A stretch of 64,000 nt of DNA from contig NZ_CP026001.1 in assembly GCF_003086775.1 (NCBI RefSeq), forward strand, positions 2,072,407 to 2,136,406, written 5' to 3'. The DNA is from Stenotrophomonas sp. ZAC14D1_NAIMI4_1 (GTDB lineage Bacteria; Pseudomonadota; Gammaproteobacteria; Xanthomonadales; Xanthomonadaceae). The position numbers and the translations under genes are program-made. The first letter of the stretch is position 1. The number at the start of each line of letters is the position of its first letter. Below, piece by piece: positions 1 to 7,738 of the stretch. A model generated the notes under the pieces. That model worked only from the letters and a program-made list of their open reading frames with translations, did no database searches and was not told where the DNA came from.

Positions 1-1
1 T

Positions 2-313
2 CCGGGGCTGTTCAAGCACCTGGTGGATTTCATCGAGCTGGACGCGCTGGTGGACACGCCGGTGCTGCTGGCCGCCACCGGCGGCAGCGAGCGCCATGCC
101 CTGGTGATCGACCACCAGCTGCGTCCGTTGTTCAGCTTCCTGCAGGCGCACACGCTGCCGATCGGGGTGTATGCCACGCCGGCCGACTTCGCGGGGGCGC
201 AGGTCAGCAGCACGGCGCTGCAGGCGCGCATCGAACTGGCCGCCGAGCGTGCAGCCGGTCATCTGGCCGTGCAGGCGGTCGTCGCACCGGCGCCGTTGCG
301 GCGGATCGCGTGA
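2..313 (+). CDS. NADPH-dependent FMN reductase (MsuE/SsuE type), C-terminal part
   Basis: Only the last 103 codons are inside the window; the gene begins upstream. The stretch PVLLAATGGSERHALVIDHQ followed by LRPLFSFLQAHTLPIGVYA is typical of the C-terminal half of flavodoxin-fold FMN reductases of the SsuE/MsuE group, which use NAD(P)H to make the free FMNH2 needed by two-component flavin monooxygenases. Two luciferase-like monooxygenases lie directly downstream on the same strand, so supplying them with reduced flavin is the natural role (inference). The N-terminal flavin-binding part cannot be checked. Confidence 0.8.
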   Translation, partial: PGLFKHLVDFIELDALVDTPVLLAATGGSERHALVIDHQLRPLFSFLQAHTLPIGVYATPADFAGAQVSSTALQARIELAAERAAGHLAVQAVVAPAPLRRIA

Positions 314-481
314 GCGCCGAACGCGCGGCATAACCGGCAGCATTCTGCTTATGGCCAAGGCGCATCTGCGTGGCCGGATGTGACCGCCGATTGTCGCGCG
401 ATGGCGCAGAGGCAGCGCCGGTCTTCTCTAGCATCGAATACGAAGCGGCAATGCATTGCCGGACCTGATGAGGACGATACC

Positions 482-844
482 GTGGCTGTAGACGCAACGC
501 CCAAACCCATCCTGTTCCTGCTCGACCGCGAGTTCGAGGACGGCCAGTTGCCGGGACAGCGGTTCTTCTGCCGGCACAGCCTGCTGCTGGAAGGTGCGCT
601 GTCGAGCATCGGTGGCCTGGACGCCCAGCTTGACGTGCGCCGCATTGGCTTTGCCCGGCCGCGACGCGAGGTGATCGCGGAGATCGGCGAACAGGACCAG
701 TCGTTGCCCAAGCTGGTGCTGCCGCAGGGCGTGCACAGCGAGCACGCCACTGGCGCGCACCACGAGCGGCAGTACGTCTCCGGTGCCGAACCGATTCTGG
801 CAGCGCTGAACGGCCTGCTTGGCATTCCCGTAGCCCATCCCTGA
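482..844 (+). CDS. DUF3088 family protein
   Basis: A 120-residue soluble protein. The sequence ILFLLDREFEDGQLPGQRFF, then CRHSLLLEGAL and a central LDVRRI segment, fits the DUF3088 family, whose function is not established. I chose the GTG at 482 because a GAGGA motif lies about 10 bases upstream and homology-like sequence begins right after it; a longer reading from 380 adds an unlikely N-terminus. It sits 14 bases before the first monooxygenase and is probably cotranscribed with it, suggesting an accessory role in the sulfur-compound cluster (inference). Confidence 0.65.
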   Translation: MAVDATPKPILFLLDREFEDGQLPGQRFFCRHSLLLEGALSSIGGLDAQLDVRRIGFARPRREVIAEIGEQDQSLPKLVLPQGVHSEHATGAHHERQYVSGAEPILAALNGLLGIPVAHP

Positions 845-858
845 GCGAGGACGCGCAC

Positions 859-1836
859 ATGAGCTACCTGACCAGCGTATTGGACAAGAGCCCCGTGGCC
901 GACGGTGGCACGCCCGAGCAGGCGCTGCGCAACAGCCTGCAGCTGGCGCAGCGCGCCGAGCAGCTGGGTTACCACCGCTACTGGTTTGCCGAACACCACG
1001 CCGCACCGACCCTGGCCAGCCCGGCGCCTGAAGTGCTGGCAGCCTGGGTGCTGGCGCATACCCGGCGCATCCGTATCGGCAGCGGCGGGGTGATGTTGCG
1101 CCACTACGCGCCGTACAAGGTGGCCGAGAACTTCAACCTGCTGGCGGCACTGGCACCGGGCCGCGTGGACCTGGGCGTGGGCAAGGCGCCGGGCGGTCTG
1201 CCCGCGTCCACGGCCGCGCTGGCGGCGGGGCGGCCGGCCTTCGCGGATTTCGCCCAGCAGCTGCGCGACCTGGAAGGGTATCTGTCGGGAACGCGCGATG
1301 ACGCACAGGCGCGACCGCTGCCGCAGGCCGCAGCGGAGCGGTTCCTGCTGGGCGCCAGCCCGCAGAGCGCGCGACAGGCGGCCGAGCTCGGTTGGCGTTT
1401 CGTCTATGCCGCGCACTTCGATGGCGACCCCTCCCATATCGAGGCCGCCTTCAATGCCTACCGCGCGCTGTCGACGCAGGCGCCGCTGCTGGCCACCGTG
1501 GCCTTCGCCGCGCCGACCAGCGAAGCCGCTGCACGCCATATCGGTGCGCTGCGCGTCTACAAGCTGCACCTCGGCCCGGGGCAGACGGTGAACCTGCCCA
1601 GCCCCGAGGCCGCGGCCGAGTACGCGCGGCAGGTCGGGGTGAGCGACTTCCGCATCGAGGAAACCCGGCCCAGCGTGCTGTCCGGCGATGCCACACACGT
1701 CCGCGGCGAACTGGACGCACTGCACCGGCGCTTTGGCGTGGGTGAATTCATCCTCGATGCCCCCGTGGCCGACCTGGATGCCCGCCTGACATCCCTTGAA
1801 CTGCTGTCGCCCGCGCCACGCGCGGCGGTGGCCTGA
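859..1836 (+). CDS. LLM class flavin-dependent oxidoreductase, MsnO8-like
   Basis: A 325-residue bacterial luciferase-like monooxygenase. The N-terminus (SVLDKSPVADGG), the QLAQRAEQLGYHRYWFAEHH segment and RVDLGVGKAPGG are characteristic of the MsnO8-like branch, a TIM-barrel family that oxidises substrates with FMNH2 and O2. It lies 14 bases after the DUF3088 gene and 18 bases before a second monooxygenase. Bacillus ytmO (CmoO) is a member of the same general type in an S-alkylcysteine operon, which makes a carbon-sulfur substrate plausible here, but the substrate cannot be read from the sequence. Confidence 0.85.
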   Translation: MSYLTSVLDKSPVADGGTPEQALRNSLQLAQRAEQLGYHRYWFAEHHAAPTLASPAPEVLAAWVLAHTRRIRIGSGGVMLRHYAPYKVAENFNLLAALAPGRVDLGVGKAPGGLPASTAALAAGRPAFADFAQQLRDLEGYLSGTRDDAQARPLPQAAAERFLLGASPQSARQAAELGWRFVYAAHFDGDPSHIEAAFNAYRALSTQAPLLATVAFAAPTSEAAARHIGALRVYKLHLGPGQTVNLPSPEAAAEYARQVGVSDFRIEETRPSVLSGDATHVRGELDALHRRFGVGEFILDAPVADLDARLTSLELLSPAPRAAVA

Positions 1837-1854
1837 CCTGCAGGAGCGATCCCC

Positions 1855-3198
1855 ATGAGCACCACCCCGCGCCACATTCCGTTCGGCATCATGCTGCAGG
1901 GCCCCGGCAGCCACATGCATGCCTGGAAACACCCTTCCAACCCGGCCGACGCCAGCGTCAACCTGCAGTTCTACATCGACATCGCGCGCACCGCCGAGGA
2001 CAACGGCATCGCTTTCGGTTTCGTGGCCGATGGGCTGTACATCAACGAAAAGTCGATCCCGCATTTCCTCAACCGCTTCGAGCCGATCTCGCTGCTGTCG
2101 GCGCTGGCCACGGCAACGAAGAAGATCGGCCTGGCCGGGACCCTGTCCACCTCCTACAGCGATCCATTCACCGTGGCCCGCCAGTTCGCCTCGCTGGATC
2201 TGCTCAGCGGCGGCCGCGCGGGCTGGAACGTGGTGACCTCGCCGCTGGAAGGGTCGGGCCGCAACTACGGCCGCCCGCACCCGGAACACGCGCTGCGCTA
2301 CCAGATTGCCGATGAGTATCTGGAGGTGGTGCAGGGCCTGTGGGATTCCTGGGACGACGATGCGTTCGTGCGCGAGCGCGACAGCGGTACGTTCTTCGCC
2401 CCGGAAAAATTCCGGCGCCTGGACCACAAGGGAAAGTTCTTCCAGGTGGAAGGCCCGTTGAACATCCAGCGGTCGCCGCAGGGGCAGCCGGTGATCTTCC
2501 AGGCCGGCTCGTCCGACGATGGCATCGCCTTGGCCGGCAAGTACGCCGATGCGGTGTTCACCCATTCGCCCTCCCTGGAGGAGACGCGGGCGTTCACCCA
2601 GAAGGTCAAGAACTCCGCCATCGCCCACGGGCGCAGCGGCAACGACGTGAAGATCTTCCCGGGCATCGGCCCGATCATCGGCCACACGGCGGCCGAGGCC
2701 GAGGCCAAATACCAGGCCATCGCAGCGCTGGCGAGCCTGGAGGACGCACTGGCCTACCTGGGCCGCTTCTTCGACCACCATGATTTCAGCCAGTACGATC
2801 CGGATGCGCCGTTCCCCGAACTGGGCGACATTGGCAGCAACTCCTTCCGCTCCACCACCGACCGCATCAAGCAGGACGCGCGCGAGCAGGGCCTGACCCT
2901 GCGCCAGGTGGCGCTGCAGGCAGTCAGCCCGCGGCCGAACTTCATCGGGACCCCGCAGCACGTGGCCGACGAACTGATCCGCTGGTTCGACGCGGGTGCC
3001 AGCGATGGGTTCATCCTGGGTTTCGCGGCGCAACGCGAAGGGCTGGATGACTTCGTGCGGCTGGTGCTGCCGATCCTGCAGGCGCGCGGCTACCACCAGC
3101 GCGAACTGGAAGGGCAGACCCTGCGTGACCATCTCGGCCTGCCGCGCAAGGCCAGCCGCCATGCGACCGACGCCGAGCCGGCGCGGAAGGTGGGGTAA
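1855..3198 (+). CDS. NtaA/SnaA/DszA-family FMN-dependent monooxygenase
   Basis: A 447-residue luciferase-like monooxygenase of the long NtaA/DszA type. Diagnostic segments are the N-terminal IPFGIMLQGPGSHMHAWKHP, the SLDLLSGGRAGWNVVTS loop and GSGRNYGR, followed by QAGSSDDGIALAGKYADAVF. Members use FMNH2 from a separate reductase to oxidise nitrilotriacetate, sulfones or S-alkyl compounds; Bacillus YtnJ (CmoJ) and YxeK belong here. The start at 1855 follows a GGAGCG ribosome-binding motif. The next gene begins 4 bases after the stop. Family is secure, substrate is inferred from context. Confidence 0.88.
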   Translation: MSTTPRHIPFGIMLQGPGSHMHAWKHPSNPADASVNLQFYIDIARTAEDNGIAFGFVADGLYINEKSIPHFLNRFEPISLLSALATATKKIGLAGTLSTSYSDPFTVARQFASLDLLSGGRAGWNVVTSPLEGSGRNYGRPHPEHALRYQIADEYLEVVQGLWDSWDDDAFVRERDSGTFFAPEKFRRLDHKGKFFQVEGPLNIQRSPQGQPVIFQAGSSDDGIALAGKYADAVFTHSPSLEETRAFTQKVKNSAIAHGRSGNDVKIFPGIGPIIGHTAAEAEAKYQAIAALASLEDALAYLGRFFDHHDFSQYDPDAPFPELGDIGSNSFRSTTDRIKQDAREQGLTLRQVALQAVSPRPNFIGTPQHVADELIRWFDAGASDGFILGFAAQREGLDDFVRLVLPILQARGYHQRELEGQTLRDHLGLPRKASRHATDAEPARKVG

Positions 3199-3202
3199 GA
3201 CG

Positions 3203-4423
3203 ATGAGCGGAGACACATCGGTAGCGCCGGTCCATGCCCGGCGGAACACGCCGGCAACAGGTGTATTGCCCGAAATTGCCGCGCGCGCCGAAGCGGCCAT
3301 CGCCTTGCGGCACGACCTGCATCGCCACCCCGAACTGGCGTTCGAAGAGCACCGCACCAGCGCCCGCGTGGCCGAGCTGCTGCAGCAGTGGGGCTATGCA
3401 GTGACCACCGGCATCGGTAGCACCGGCGTGGTGGGTACGCTGCAGCGCGGGCAGGGCAGCCGCCGGCTGGGCCTGCGTGCGGACATCGATGCGCTGCCGA
3501 TCCGGGAAGACTCCGGCCTGGCCTATGCCAGCCAGAACGAAGGCCTCATGCACGCCTGCGGGCATGATGGCCACACCGCCATCCTGCTGTCGGCCGCGCA
3601 TTACCTGGCCCACCACGGGCGCATCGATGGCACGCTGCAGCTGGTGTTCCAGCCGGCCGAAGAGACCGGGTCGGGCGCCTCGAAGATGATCGAGGACGGC
3701 TTGTTCGAGCGTTTCCCGGTGGATGCCATCTATGGCCTGCACAACTGGCCGGGCGTGCCGGTGGGGCACTTCGGTTTCGTTGATGGGCCGGCGATGGCGT
3801 CGGTGGACTGGGCGCGGTTGAAGGTGATCGGCAAGGGTGGCCACGGCGCCGAGCCGCAGGGCAGCGTCGATCCGATCCTGGTGGCGGCGCATATCATTAC
3901 TGCGCTGCAGAGCGTGGTGTCACGCAACGTGGACCCGCGACAGATGGGCGTGGTCACCGTGGGCTCGATCCATGGCGGGAAGGCGGCCAACGTGATTCCC
4001 GATGTGGTGGAACTGACGCTGACCGTACGCGCCTACCTGCCGGAGGTGCGCGATACCCTGCGCCGCCGGGTGACCGACATCGCCGAGCAGACCGCCATAG
4101 CATTTGGTGGACGTGCCGAGATCGAGTTCCCGCGCGGCTTCCCCAGCGTCATCAACCACCCGCAGCAGACCGCCTACATCCGCGAGGTGGCGCTGCAGGC
4201 GTTCGGCGCCGGGCAGGTCGTTCCCGAGTTTGCACCGCGCACCGCCAGCGAGGATTTCGCTTTCCTGCTGCAGGCGCGTCCGGGCAGTTTCGTGTTCGTT
4301 GGCAACGGTGACAGTGCGCCGCTGCACAGCCCTCGCTATGTGTTCAACGACGCTGCGATCGCGCCCGCCGCCAGCCTGTGGGCACGCCTGGCCGAGCACT
4401 ACCTGGTGGAGGACGCGGCATGA
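3203..4423 (+). CDS. M20 family metal-dependent amidohydrolase / N-deacylase
   Basis: A 406-residue M20D peptidase/aminoacylase. The metal-site motifs are visible: RADIDALPI near residue 92, HACGHDGH at about 116-123 and QPAEETGSGA near 150, with a dimerisation insert (KGGHGAEPQGSVDPI) in the middle. Family members remove acyl groups from amino-acid amides; in the Bacillus pathway the homologous SndA/YxeP deacetylates N-acetylcysteine derivatives. The ATG at 3203 follows a GGTGGGG motif. Oddly, a GTAG-type repeat occupies codons 7-15, so the first ~20 residues look like recently added sequence; the conserved domain starts near residue 27. The stop overlaps the next start (ATGA). Confidence 0.88.
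   Translation: MSGDTSVAPVHARRNTPATGVLPEIAARAEAAIALRHDLHRHPELAFEEHRTSARVAELLQQWGYAVTTGIGSTGVVGTLQRGQGSRRLGLRADIDALPIREDSGLAYASQNEGLMHACGHDGHTAILLSAAHYLAHHGRIDGTLQLVFQPAEETGSGASKMIEDGLFERFPVDAIYGLHNWPGVPVGHFGFVDGPAMASVDWARLKVIGKGGHGAEPQGSVDPILVAAHIITALQSVVSRNVDPRQMGVVTVGSIHGGKAANVIPDVVELTLTVRAYLPEVRDTLRRRVTDIAEQTAIAFGGRAEIEFPRGFPSVINHPQQTAYIREVALQAFGAGQVVPEFAPRTASEDFAFLLQARPGSFVFVGNGDSAPLHSPRYVFNDAAIAPAASLWARLAEHYLVEDAA
3221..3246 (+). repeat. SMAG-like GTAG stem-loop inside the M20 gene
   Basis: Starts with GTAGCGCCGG and continues TCCATGCCCGGCGGA, giving the usual GTAG head and a GCGCCGG/CCCGGCG stem of the Stenotrophomonas GTAG repeats. Unlike the other copies in the window it lies within an open reading frame, in the first codons of the deacylase gene. 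Confidence 0.55.
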
Positions 4424-4980
4424 GCGTGCTGTACGACAACGAGCGCTTCCTCTACACCTCGGTGGATGACCCGCTGGCGCGGCCCCTGTTCGATGGCCTG
4501 GAACAGGAATACGACAGCCGCTATGCCGACGTGCGACGTCGCATCGGCGGCAGTGCCCGCGAAGAGCTGCAGCGCTATCCTGCACAGGCCTTCGCCGCGC
4601 CGGTGGGCGCCTTCCTGCTGCTGCTGCGCGATGGCGTGGCGATCTCCGGCGGCGCCTTCATGCCGCACCGCGATGCGCACACCGCCGAGTTCAAGCGCAT
4701 CTGGACGCTGCCCGGCCTGCGCCGCCAGGGCATCGCCCGCCGTGTGCTGCAGGAACTGGAAGACCAGGCCGCACGCCAGGGCTATCGCCGCGTGTTCCTC
4801 ACCACCGGCTTCCGCCAGCCCGAGGCAGTTGGCCTGTACCTGGGCCATGGCTACACCGCGCTGTTCGATCTGCAGGCAGACCCGGAAACCATCGCCCATC
4901 TGCCGTTCGAGAAACACCTGCACGCGGCGGCACCACTGCCGCACGCCGACGCGGCCGTGCGGCACGGAGTCCATGCATGA
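4420..4980 (+). CDS. GNAT family N-acetyltransferase
   Basis: A 186-residue acetyltransferase. The acetyl-CoA-binding loop is LRRQGIA near residues 101-107, preceded by the beta-strand AEFKRIWTLPG and followed by ARQGYRRVFLTTGFRQPEAV and LYLGHGYTALF, the usual GNAT order. ATGA overlaps join it to the deacylase upstream and to the transporter downstream, so it is certainly in the same operon. A GNAT enzyme paired with an M20 deacylase and luciferase-like monooxygenases is the arrangement of the N-acetylation route for S-modified cysteines (SnaA-like role, inferred). Confidence 0.85.
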   Translation: MSVLYDNERFLYTSVDDPLARPLFDGLEQEYDSRYADVRRRIGGSAREELQRYPAQAFAAPVGAFLLLLRDGVAISGGAFMPHRDAHTAEFKRIWTLPGLRRQGIARRVLQELEDQAARQGYRRVFLTTGFRQPEAVGLYLGHGYTALFDLQADPETIAHLPFEKHLHAAAPLPHADAAVRHGVHA

Positions 4981-6728
4981 GCACGCCCTCGACCGCACTG
5001 GACGGCATCGCTGCCCGTCCGGCCACCGCACCTTCAACGGCGTTGAAGATCGTTCCGGCGCGCCATCCGCTGCAGACCGTCGGCACGGTGCTGGCGCTGG
5101 CACTGATCCTGATCGCGCTGCAGTCGGTGCTGGGCAACCCGCGCTGGGGCTGGGGCACGTTCGCCGAATGGTTCTTCGCGCGCCCGGTGCTGGAAGGGCT
5201 TGGCCGCACTTTGCTGCTGACTGCGCTGGGCACGGGCCTGGGCTTCGCGCTGGGCACGCTGCTGGCGCTGGCGCGGGTGTCAGGCTCGCCGTTGCTGTCG
5301 GCGGTGTCGTGGGGCTATGTGTGGCTGTTCCGCTCGATCCCGCTGCTGGTGCTGTTGCTGCTGTTGAACAACCTCGGCTACCTGTACAGCACCATTGAAC
5401 TGGGCGTGCCCTTCACCGGCATCAGCCTGTTCTCGTATCCGACCACCCAGCTGATCGGGGTGTTCACTGCCGCGGTACTGGGCCTGACCTTGAACCAGGC
5501 GGCGTTCTCGGCCGAAGTGATCCGTGGCGGCATTCTCTCGGTCGACCATGGTCAGTACGAAGCGGCGGCCGCGCTGGGCCTGCCGCGCGGCCGCCAGGTC
5601 CGCCGCATCATCCTGCCGCAGGCGATGCGCTCGATCCTGCCGGCCGCCTTCAATGATGTGATCGGGCTGGCCAAGAGCACCTCGGTGGTCTACGTGCTGG
5701 CGTTGCCCGAACTGTTCTACACCGTGCAGGTGATCTACCGCCGCAACCTGGAGGTGGTGCCGCTGCTGATGGTGGCCACGGTCTGGTACCTGGTCATCCT
5801 CACCGTGCTTTCGCTGCTGCAGCGGCGCGTGGAGCAGCGCTTTGCGCGTGGCCAGCTGCAGCGTGAGCGCAGTGTCTCCCGCGTGTCTTCACCACCACGG
5901 CCCGCTGTGCAGGGCGTTGCGCCCGTGGCCAGCCGGCCACGCATCGCCGCCCAGGTCGAGGCCGGGCAGGGCGCATCGGTCGTGCTGCAGGGCGTGGGCA
6001 AGGCCTTCGGTGAACAGCCCGTGCTGGAAGACGTGAACCTGGAACTGCGCGCCGGCAGCGTGACCGTGCTGGTCGGTCCTTCGGGTGCGGGAAAGTCGAC
6101 CCTGCTGCGGCTGATCAATCACCTGGAACGCGCCGACAGCGGCTTCGTGACGGTGGGCGGCCAGCTGATCGGCTACCGCCGTGACGGTGACACCCTGTAC
6201 GAACTGCCCGAGCGCGAGATCCGCCGCCGTCGTGCCGAGGTCGGCATGGTGTTCCAGGGTTTCAACCTGTTCCCGCACCTGACGGCGCTGGAGAACATCA
6301 TCGAGGCACCGATCGCGGTGCGTGGCCTGCCGCGTGCGCAGGCCGAACAGCAGGCGCGTGATCTGCTGCAGCGCGTTGGCCTGGCAGACAAGGCGGACGC
6401 TTTCCCACGGCAGCTGTCCGGTGGCCAGCAGCAGCGCATCGCCATTGCCCGCGCGCTGGCGTTGCAGCCGAAAGTACTGCTGTTCGATGAGCCGACCTCG
6501 GCACTGGACCCCGAGCTGGTGGCCGAAGTGCTCAGCGTGATCGAAGAGCTGGCCCGCTCGGGCACCACCCTGGTGATCGTGACCCATGAACTGAGCTTCG
6601 CCCGCCGCGTCGCCGATACCGTGGTGATGATGGACCAGGGCCGGGTGATCGAGCAGGGCAATCCCGAGGCGCTGTTTGAGCGGCCGCGCCAGCAACGTAC
6701 CGCCGATTTCCTGGCCAAGACCCTGTAA
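4977..6728 (+). CDS. Fused amino-acid ABC transporter permease/ATP-binding protein
   Basis: A 583-residue fusion. Residues about 30-285 form a His/Glu/Gln-type permease with several membrane spans and an EAAALGLPRGRQVRRIILPQ coupling loop. Residues about 330-583 are a complete ATPase: Walker A GPSGAGKST near 366, signature LSGGQQQR near 480 and Walker B VLLFDEPTSALDPE near 500. Between them is a Pro/Ala/Arg-rich linker. These domains are separate proteins in most polar amino-acid importers. The gene overlaps the acetyltransferase (ATGA) and precedes the solute-binding protein by 16 bases. The likely cargo is cystine-like or a modified cysteine (inference). Confidence 0.9.
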   Translation: MSTPSTALDGIAARPATAPSTALKIVPARHPLQTVGTVLALALILIALQSVLGNPRWGWGTFAEWFFARPVLEGLGRTLLLTALGTGLGFALGTLLALARVSGSPLLSAVSWGYVWLFRSIPLLVLLLLLNNLGYLYSTIELGVPFTGISLFSYPTTQLIGVFTAAVLGLTLNQAAFSAEVIRGGILSVDHGQYEAAAALGLPRGRQVRRIILPQAMRSILPAAFNDVIGLAKSTSVVYVLALPELFYTVQVIYRRNLEVVPLLMVATVWYLVILTVLSLLQRRVEQRFARGQLQRERSVSRVSSPPRPAVQGVAPVASRPRIAAQVEAGQGASVVLQGVGKAFGEQPVLEDVNLELRAGSVTVLVGPSGAGKSTLLRLINHLERADSGFVTVGGQLIGYRRDGDTLYELPEREIRRRRAEVGMVFQGFNLFPHLTALENIIEAPIAVRGLPRAQAEQQARDLLQRVGLADKADAFPRQLSGGQQQRIAIARALALQPKVLLFDEPTSALDPELVAEVLSVIEELARSGTTLVIVTHELSFARRVADTVVMMDQGRVIEQGNPEALFERPRQQRTADFLAKTL

Positions 6729-6744
6729 TTCCCCAAGGAGCACC

Positions 6745-7716
6745 ATGAGCCCTGCAGCATCGCGCCGTCCCTCGCGCAGCACCCTGTTGATCGGCGCCGT
6801 GCTGGTCATCGGCATTGCCGGCATCGTCTATTCGCGCGTGCAGGCGCCAGCCGCCGCGCCCGGCGCCAGCGTGACCCTGGCCGGTGCCGATGCGCCTGCA
6901 CTGGTTGGCACGCCCGACCCGAAGGCGCAGTCGCTGATTCCCGCCGGCTACCGTTTCGTAACCCCCGGCGCGCTGACCGTCGCGACCCATCCGGCACAGC
7001 TGCCGCTGGCTGATTACGGTGCTGACAGCAAGCAGGTGGTGGGCGTGGAGCCGGACATCGCCAAGCTGATTGCCGATGGCCTGGGCTTGAAGCTGGTGCT
7101 GGTTCCAGTGGCGTGGGCTGACTGGCCGCTGGGGCTGGAATCAGGCAAGTACGATGCGGTGCTGTCCAACGTGACGGTCACTGAAGAGCGCAAGAAGAAG
7201 TTCGATTTCTCCAGCTACCGCTTCGACCTGCTGGGCATCTACACGCGCGCCGATGGGCCGATCCGCAAGATCGAGAGGCCGGCCGACGTGGCCGGGCTGA
7301 AGGTGGTGGTCGGCGCCAGCACCAACCAGGACCAGATCCTGCGGCACTGGGACCAGCAGAACATCGCGGCGGGCCTGAAGCCCGTGGAGTACCAGTACTT
7401 CGATGATGCGGTGGTGGGGCGGTTGGCGGTGATCACTGGCCGTGCCGATGTCTCGTTCGAGCCGAACGCCACCGGTGCCTACTCGGCACGTGATGGCAAG
7501 GTGCGGCGGGTGGGCCTGTTCCCCGGCGGCTGGCCGGATGCTGCGGCGATTTCGGCGACCACGCGCAAGGGCAGTGGGCTGGCCGATGCGATCACCGCCG
7601 CGTTGAACACACAGATCCGCAGCGGTACCTATGCGCAGGCGCTGGCACGCTGGAACCTGGCCGAGGAAGCCGTGCCGCAATCGCAGACCAATCCGCCGGG
7701 GTTGCCCAATCTCTGA
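6745..7716 (+). CDS. Amino-acid ABC transporter substrate-binding protein
   Basis: A 323-residue family 3 solute-binding protein. An uncleaved-looking hydrophobic segment (STLLIGAVLVIGIAGIVYS, about residues 12-30) exports and perhaps anchors it; then GALTVATHPAQLPL, VVGVEPDIAKLIADGLGLKL and SGKYDAVLSNVTVTEERKKK are the conserved binding-domain motifs. I chose the ATG at 6745 because AAGGAG lies 6 bases upstream and the hydrophobic segment follows at the right distance. It is the last gene of the operon and the partner of the fused permease/ATPase. Confidence 0.88.
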   Translation: MSPAASRRPSRSTLLIGAVLVIGIAGIVYSRVQAPAAAPGASVTLAGADAPALVGTPDPKAQSLIPAGYRFVTPGALTVATHPAQLPLADYGADSKQVVGVEPDIAKLIADGLGLKLVLVPVAWADWPLGLESGKYDAVLSNVTVTEERKKKFDFSSYRFDLLGIYTRADGPIRKIERPADVAGLKVVVGASTNQDQILRHWDQQNIAAGLKPVEYQYFDDAVVGRLAVITGRADVSFEPNATGAYSARDGKVRRVGLFPGGWPDAAAISATTRKGSGLADAITAALNTQIRSGTYAQALARWNLAEEAVPQSQTNPPGLPNL

Positions 7717-7738
7717 CGCGGGGCATGCCCGGTGGCTT

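Noticed and set aside
349..3357. Very long antisense frame (about 1000 codons) opposite the two monooxygenases
   Set aside because: GC-rich third positions leave the antisense frame open; the plus-strand proteins show clear family motifs and the antisense translation does not.
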